Positions 33,755 to 38,641 of a stretch of DNA of 38,641 nt are shown here, in pieces. How positions within the stretch are numbered: the first letter of the stretch is position 1; every line of letters begins with the position of its first letter. The stretch is from NCBI GenBank assembly GCA_018524725.1, contig JAEUWP010000594.1, forward strand, positions 1 through 38,641, given 5' to 3'. The translations under genes and the position numbers were made by a program. The DNA comes from Podaxis mareebaensis. Its lineage: Eukaryota; Basidiomycota; Agaricomycetes; Agaricales; Agaricaceae. A model generated the notes under the pieces. The model worked only from the letters and a program-made list of their open reading frames with translations. It was not told the origin of the DNA and did no database searches.

Positions 33755-34486
33755 ATTCTGAAGTTCTGTCGTGTCTTGCCCTAGCCTACGTTACAACAAG
33801 TGACACCCAGTTGGGCGAGATTTCGGGGTGGAAGTGGGTGGAATTTTTAACCTCGTTCAAATACCCACCGCCCCATGTAATCACTACACCGTATCTGTCT
33901 GGATTCCAACGTCCAATCGGCATGTAATACACTGGCTAAACTTGGTTGAACGTAGGGAAGCGACGTACTAATCGTGACCGTGATCTCAACGTACGTTTAT
34001 CTTGCCTTGATTTCTGGTAACATTCGTCTCGACTGCCATTTACCGTATACTTGAGAACTCATTATATAAACTAGTGGGTGGAAAACATATATAGGACGAG
34101 CTGTAGTAGATACTAGGAACAGAGTTTCTTGTCTCTACGTGTGCCGAGAACTGTTCACCTTTCGAATGACGCCTCGTCACTATGGAAAGCCGGAGTGACC
34201 AGCCTCTGGAGTGCCCACTACCGTAATTGCGGCCGGTTGTTACCGGTGCTGCCGAACAGGACCTCTGGTACTCTGATGCTGAATCTGATGCAGAATTACG
34301 AGAGAGTAGATATATACATATTTGTCCATAAGTGCTATTCACCAATCTGGAATTGGAAGGTCGCCATCATCCTCGTCGTCAGAGAAGTTGACCATGAGTT
34401 CAATGTCATTCAGGGCATCGTGATGCAATTGATCTATGATATTGAGTCAGTGTAATGCATTGCCAGAGAGTGCACCGTACCTAAGC
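33755..34486. other. Intergenic flank between HGH1 and the copia element
   Basis: No gene is supported. A 108-codon plus-strand frame near 34129 has no motif. The right edge adjoins the putative 5' LTR. Confidence 0.5.
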
Positions 34487-34836
34487 TGTTGTTGGATTAC
34501 AAGCACGTACCGAGTCAGACGCGAGCCCAGGATCGAGGCGGCTGATATTGGTACCGACACAGACTCTAAGATGACGTGTATTAGTTCGATACGAAATGAC
34601 GTTTAGATAGTGTTTCTTTTATACTCCTAGTTGTCAGCCCCTTACAGTAGCTTATATACGTAGTGCAGTAGTATGCTTTCCTCAGCTCTCGTACCACATA
34701 CGAGTGACTGAGGTAAGCCACCCATTACATATACCATAAAACGTTACTTATTATCTCGTAGTCTTATATTCTTACAGGTACATAATATACAAAGCTCTCG
34801 TACCGCATACGAGTGACTGAGTCTTATATTCTTACA
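34487..34836 (+). repeat. Putative 5' LTR with internal duplications
   Basis: The LTR could start at tgttgttgg (34487 or 34490) and end at cttaca (34836), giving about 350 bp with TG...CA ends. Its right part contains a 29-bp direct repeat (34684-34712 and 34793-34821, one difference) and a 20-bp identical repeat (34760-34779 and 34820-34839). The hairpin ctcgta/tacgag with loop ccgca lies at 34797-34813. The start is a guess because the 3' LTR is not available for comparison. Confidence 0.45.
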
Positions 34837-34848
34837 GGTTATGGGCCC
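34837..34848 (+). other. Primer binding site, tRNA-Met anticodon-stem type
   Basis: ggttatgggccc directly follows the LTR end. It is nearly complementary to the anticodon stem-loop of a methionine tRNA (CAT anticodon), as in copia elements that prime from a half-tRNA-Met instead of the intact 3' end. Confidence 0.55.
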
Positions 34849-34915
34849 TGACCGTGTTTAACCTACAGAAGACACTACTTGAAGACACTACTTTTATCCA
34901 TCCATCTTTGCCACC

Positions 34916-37900
34916 ATGTCTACCGCCATGAACGATGTCTTGCCCGCCACTGTACCAATGCTTGAACAGTCAGGAGCGAACTGGGCAATTTTCCAGTTGC
35001 GCTTCCAGATGGCTGTCCAAGGCAAAGGACTTTGGGGGCACTTCAATGGCAGTAGGGTTCGGCCCATGACTTCGCTACCCTCAATATCCATTTCACCTGC
35101 ATCCCCTCCACCCCCAAGTGAGGCAAAGTCTTCCACTGCCTCAACTACCACCTCCAGTTCATCATCCTCACCTGTGGCTACTGCCACAACTCCCAGTTCT
35201 TCTCCTCCCTCTACCGTTTTGCTCGACAATACAAGCGATGTACTTGAATGGGATTGGAGTGAAAGCATTGCCAAATCGCTTTTGGCTCAGCGATTGCCTA
35301 ACTCGACCCTTCTGATCGCAGCTAGTCAACCAACAGTTGCTCGGATGTGGGCAGTGGTAGAGAAGGAATACACTTACAAAGGGGCTTTTTCGCAAACTCG
35401 CCTTCAATGTGATTTCCTGTCATCTCATTGCCCAAAAGATGGAAATGTGCGCTCGTTCCTCAATAACCTACGAGCACATTGTGCGGAGTTAGATGCTATG
35501 GGAGTATCAGTCAATGATGACAACTATCGCAGCATGATCATTCAATCCCTACCTTGGGGACTTTCCAATTTTGCCTCTGGGCAACTTACGTCGGCGACTC
35601 TTCGAGGACAGACTATCGATCCTGACCTGTTAATCATTGTCATCAGCGATGAGTCTGATTGGATCCAATCGAATCACACCAAGGGCAATGGGAAGAACGA
35701 TACATCATCTGGTGGCGATGACGCTATGGCCGTTGAGTCAAACACCAAGGGGAAGGGGAAGGGGAAGGGAAAGGGAAAAGAGAAAAGCAAGAAAGGGCTG
35801 TGTTGGGAGTGTGGCGGTCCCCATATGAAGTGGGAGTGTCCTGAGAAGAAGGACAAAGGCAACAAACAAGCATCGAACTCCTCAATAACACCGTTGGCTA
35901 ATGTGGTAGATGATGTCACATTCTCTTTCGAGGAAGTAGAAGAAGATCCCACCCTTCCAGCACTTGCTCCTTTCCCCAAGGATTTCATCGACGATGATGA
36001 AGATTTCTTCGCTGTAGGCAACAGTGATTCTGTGGAGCTACATGCGACCGAGTGCACGTGCATGTCAGTTTCAGAGACTGAGACTGCAGACCACATCAGC
36101 CATGTTCAAGATTCGCATGTACCAGAGATCCGAGTTGAATTGTTTGACTCTGGAGCATCTCGCCATATCACCCCTTATCGTGACAAATTCACTGTCTTTG
36201 AGCAAACTGCCCCCCACCCTTTACGCGCCACAAACCAAAAGAATTTCTGTGCTATCGGCAAAGGAGAAATTGTCCTTGATCTACCAAATGGTGTCAGCAC
36301 ATCACAGCTGCGACTCTCTGAGGTGTTGTACTCACCTGAAGTAGGATACACTCTTGTGTCCATCGGTTGACTCGATGAAGCTGGTTTCTCCATGATGTTC
36401 TCAAATGGGAGGTGTATCATCCGCGACCCCGGTGGCACACGTATAGCTGAGATCCCAAGAAATCATGGCGGGCTGTACAAGTTAGTGCACGAGATCAGTG
36501 GTGAAGTGAATGCAGTCGGAGAGCCACTTACACTAGATATGGTCCACTGTTGTCTTGGACACATTTCACCAGAAACCGCAAAGAAACTTGTTCGTGATGG
36601 GCTTGTAACTGGACTCAAGCTGGACAATAATGGACCAGTTGATTTCTTTTGTGAGGCATGTGCTTATGCAAAAGCAACGAAGCTGCCAATTGCAAGGGAG
36701 CGAGAGGGAGAGCAGGCGAAGGCTTTCGGGGAGGAGATACACTCCGACGTTTGGGGACCAGCTAGGACAGCAACCAAGAAGGGACGTCAGTACTATGTCA
36801 CCTTCACCAACGACTACTCGCATTGGACTCACATTGAGTTCCTGGAGAAGAAGTCAGACATCTTTGGTGCCTACAAGAACTTCGAGGCATGGTGCAAAAC
36901 TCAATTCGGCACACACATCAAGTCCTTGCATTCAGACAGAGGTGGTGAGTACACATCCAACGATTTTCGCCAGTACCTCAAGTCTCGAGGCACTGAATCC
37001 AAGCTTACGGTCCATGACACCCCACAACACAATGGCGTCGCGGAGCGTCGGAACCGCACCATCCTTGAGAGAGGCCGGGCTATGTACTATGGACGACCAC
37101 TTCCCAGATACTTATGGGCTGACACAGCAGCTCATGCTGTATGGCTGATGAACCGCACAACCACCAAAGTCCTTGGAAATCAGACCCCTTTTGAACTGTT
37201 ATATGGCAGGCGTCCTGATCTGAGGGGACTTCGTGAGTGGGGAGAAGAGGTGTGGGTGCACGACCCTACTGGTGACAAGTGGAGTGGATGGGCAAAAAAA
37301 GGGCGATGGATTGGGTACGACTCCGAGAGCAATGGCTCAAGGGTATGGTTCCCTGACATGGGCACTGTCAGTATTGAATGCAATTTTTGCTTCGTTGATG
37401 GTTGCGCTGATCTCGAGGGGGAGCCAAGCATACCAACAAACGAGAGTACAGGCGACCCTCCACGAATCAATATTCCTTCAAATGAAAACCCGCCATCCAC
37501 CGCTCACCCTACAAAATCCCTCAGCACCCCTCCGGAAGATCTTGCACTAGATGAGCCACTGGAGTCTCCCAACGAAAATCATCCACCTAAACCCCCTGAC
37601 GTATCACAGGAGTCTCCCAGTGATAACCGCTTACTTGAACCTCCCCCAGCATCTGAACGACCACGTCGTAGCCGAAACCCCAGTCCCAAGGTTAAAGATA
37701 TTCTTGAAGGGAAGGCGGTGATGATGGCAGAAGAGCTAGAGTGGGAAGAAGTATGGGCTTTTATAGCGGAGACGGGGGAGATGGAGGCATTAGAACCTAC
37801 CAGTCTAAAGGAGGCAATGGGCAGGGCAGATTGGGAGTTGTGGAAGCAGGCGATGGAAGAGGAACTAAAGATGCTTAACGATGCGGGAACATGGGAGCTA

Positions 37901-38614
37901 GTTGATCCTCCTCAAGGCATCAACGTGGTCGGATGTAAATGGGTATTCAAGGCCAAAAAGGACGCAGCAGGCAACATCGTTCGTTACAAAGCCCGTTTGG
38001 TAGCCCAGGGCTTCTCCCAGGTACCAGGTGTTGATTACTTTGACACATATGCTCCTGTTGCCTGACTTTCATCCATCTGTGCCGTTCTCGCTATTGCAGC
38101 AGCGAGAAATATGGAGATCCATCAAATAGACATCAAGGGTGCATATCTAAATGGAAAACTCACTGACGACGAAATAATCTTCATGCGCCAGCCTCCAAAT
38201 TTCCATGACCCCACCTTCCCCCAGCGTGTGTGTCGTTTGAAGAAGACACTGTACAGACTTAAACAGTCTGGACGTCGATGGTATCAACATCTGTGTGAAA
38301 TCTTAGTTGACATACTGGGATTCTCACGATGTGACGTTGATCACAGTGTATTCTTCAAATTTGTCACACCAAATCTCATCATCATCCTTGTCCATGTAGA
38401 CGACTGCACACTTGTTTCCACCACTATCCGCCTCATAGAATGGGTTAAGAAAGGGATTTCTGAGCAGGTGGAAATTACGGATCTAGGGGAAATCCATTGG
38501 TTGCTTGGGATAGAGATCAAGTGGGACAGAGAGAAAGGCATGGTATCTCTTTCTCAACGTTCGTTGTTACGGCCTAAACTGTTTTCAGCCCTGAAAGCGG
38601 TACTTAGATTATAA
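34916..38614 (+). pseudogene. Copia Gag-Pol polyprotein with two in-frame TGA codons
   Basis: One frame runs from ATG 34916 (context ccaccATG) to TAA 38612, about 1232 codons, broken only by TGA at 36368-36370 (codon 485) and 38063-38065 (codon 1050). Gag starts with SGANWAIFQLRFQMAVQGKG and has the zinc knuckle CWECGGPHMKWEC (from Cys296) after a Gly/Lys repeat. The protease motif is FDSGASRH (Asp411). Integrase has its HHCC finger (LGHIS... CEACAYAK) and a D,D-35-E triad at Asp611, Asp674 and Glu710. Reverse transcriptase has WVFKAKKD, KARLVAQGFSQ, IKGAYLNGKL and HVDD (Asp1162, Asp1163). After SLSQRSL the product no longer resembles copia, so the last ~15 residues are probably from adjoining DNA. 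Either TGA could be a C-to-T change from CGA. Confidence 0.9.
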
Positions 38615-38641
38615 TACAATCAAGTTTTACGGTTAGAATAA
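38565..38641 (+). other. Sequence after loss of copia homology, possible LTR start
   Basis: Copia similarity ends within the segment following SLSQRSL. The sequence from 38565 begins tgttacggcc, which looks like the start of a fungal LTR, and is AT-rich. Only 77 bp are available, so this could equally be a deletion junction. Confidence 0.3.

Larger units (their letters stand above)
34487..38564 (+). mobile_element. Ty1/copia LTR retrotransposon, 3' end absent
   Basis: The element has a putative 5' LTR, a primer binding site, and a polyprotein in the copia domain order Gag, protease, integrase, reverse transcriptase. Integrase before reverse transcriptase separates it from gypsy elements. RNase H and the 3' LTR are not in the window. 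Homology stops near 38565. Two in-frame TGA codons make this copy non-autonomous. Confidence 0.88.

Noticed and set aside
1..38641. CRISPR arrays, bacterial operons or defence islands
   Set aside because: The window is eukaryotic with spliced genes; the only regular repeats are coding microsatellites, a minisatellite and transposon-derived repeats.

Overview
The window is nuclear DNA from a filamentous fungus, most likely a mushroom-forming basidiomycete (Agaricomycetes). Coding regions are broken by many short introns of about 45-105 nt with GT...AG ends, promoters are pyrimidine-rich, several proteins carry long low-complexity tails, and retrotransposon remnants flank the genes. There is no bacterial operon structure. 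All exon models were worked out by hand from reading frame, splice signals and family motifs.

Positions 1-4838 form a repeat-derived block that has lost nearly all CpG. It holds a minus-strand Zn-cluster gene broken by two in-frame TGA codons, a possible solo LTR, a Pro/Ser-rich ORF running into that LTR, a three-exon ORF that may be a transposase N-terminus, and one copy of a dispersed repeat whose less mutated partner lies at 6312-6418. Normal CpG content returns sharply near 4838.

Positions 6561-24848 carry single-copy genes. In order they are an APP1-type phosphatidate phosphatase (minus), a degenerate Tpt1/KptA 2'-phosphotransferase paralogue (plus, divergent from APP1), an F-box protein with an apparent frameshift (minus), a GFA-family zinc protein (minus), a 909-residue protein of unknown function (plus), and a GATA-type transcription factor (plus). 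A gene-poor stretch of about 4 kb follows.

Positions 28900-33754 contain a divergent pair: SPT20, a SAGA coactivator subunit with a long Gln-rich tail (minus), and HGH1, an ARM-repeat chaperone adaptor for eEF2 (plus). Their start codons are 111 bp apart and the gap holds a CACGTG palindrome.

From about 34487 to the end lies a Ty1/copia retrotransposon with a 5' LTR, a tRNA-Met-like primer binding site, and a single-frame Gag-protease-integrase-RT polyprotein. The polyprotein is interrupted only by two TGA codons, each one C-to-T change from CGA at a CpG, and homology stops near 38565, possibly at a nested insertion.

The most notable theme is CpG decay: a sharp-edged CpG-depleted block, a repeat pair whose differences are largely CpG transitions, and CGA-type stops in two elements, all consistent with cytosine methylation of repeats. 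I found no convincing new multi-gene system. The degenerate Tpt1 paralogue, the stopless introns of APP1 and the 909-residue unknown protein are the best leads outside the repeats.
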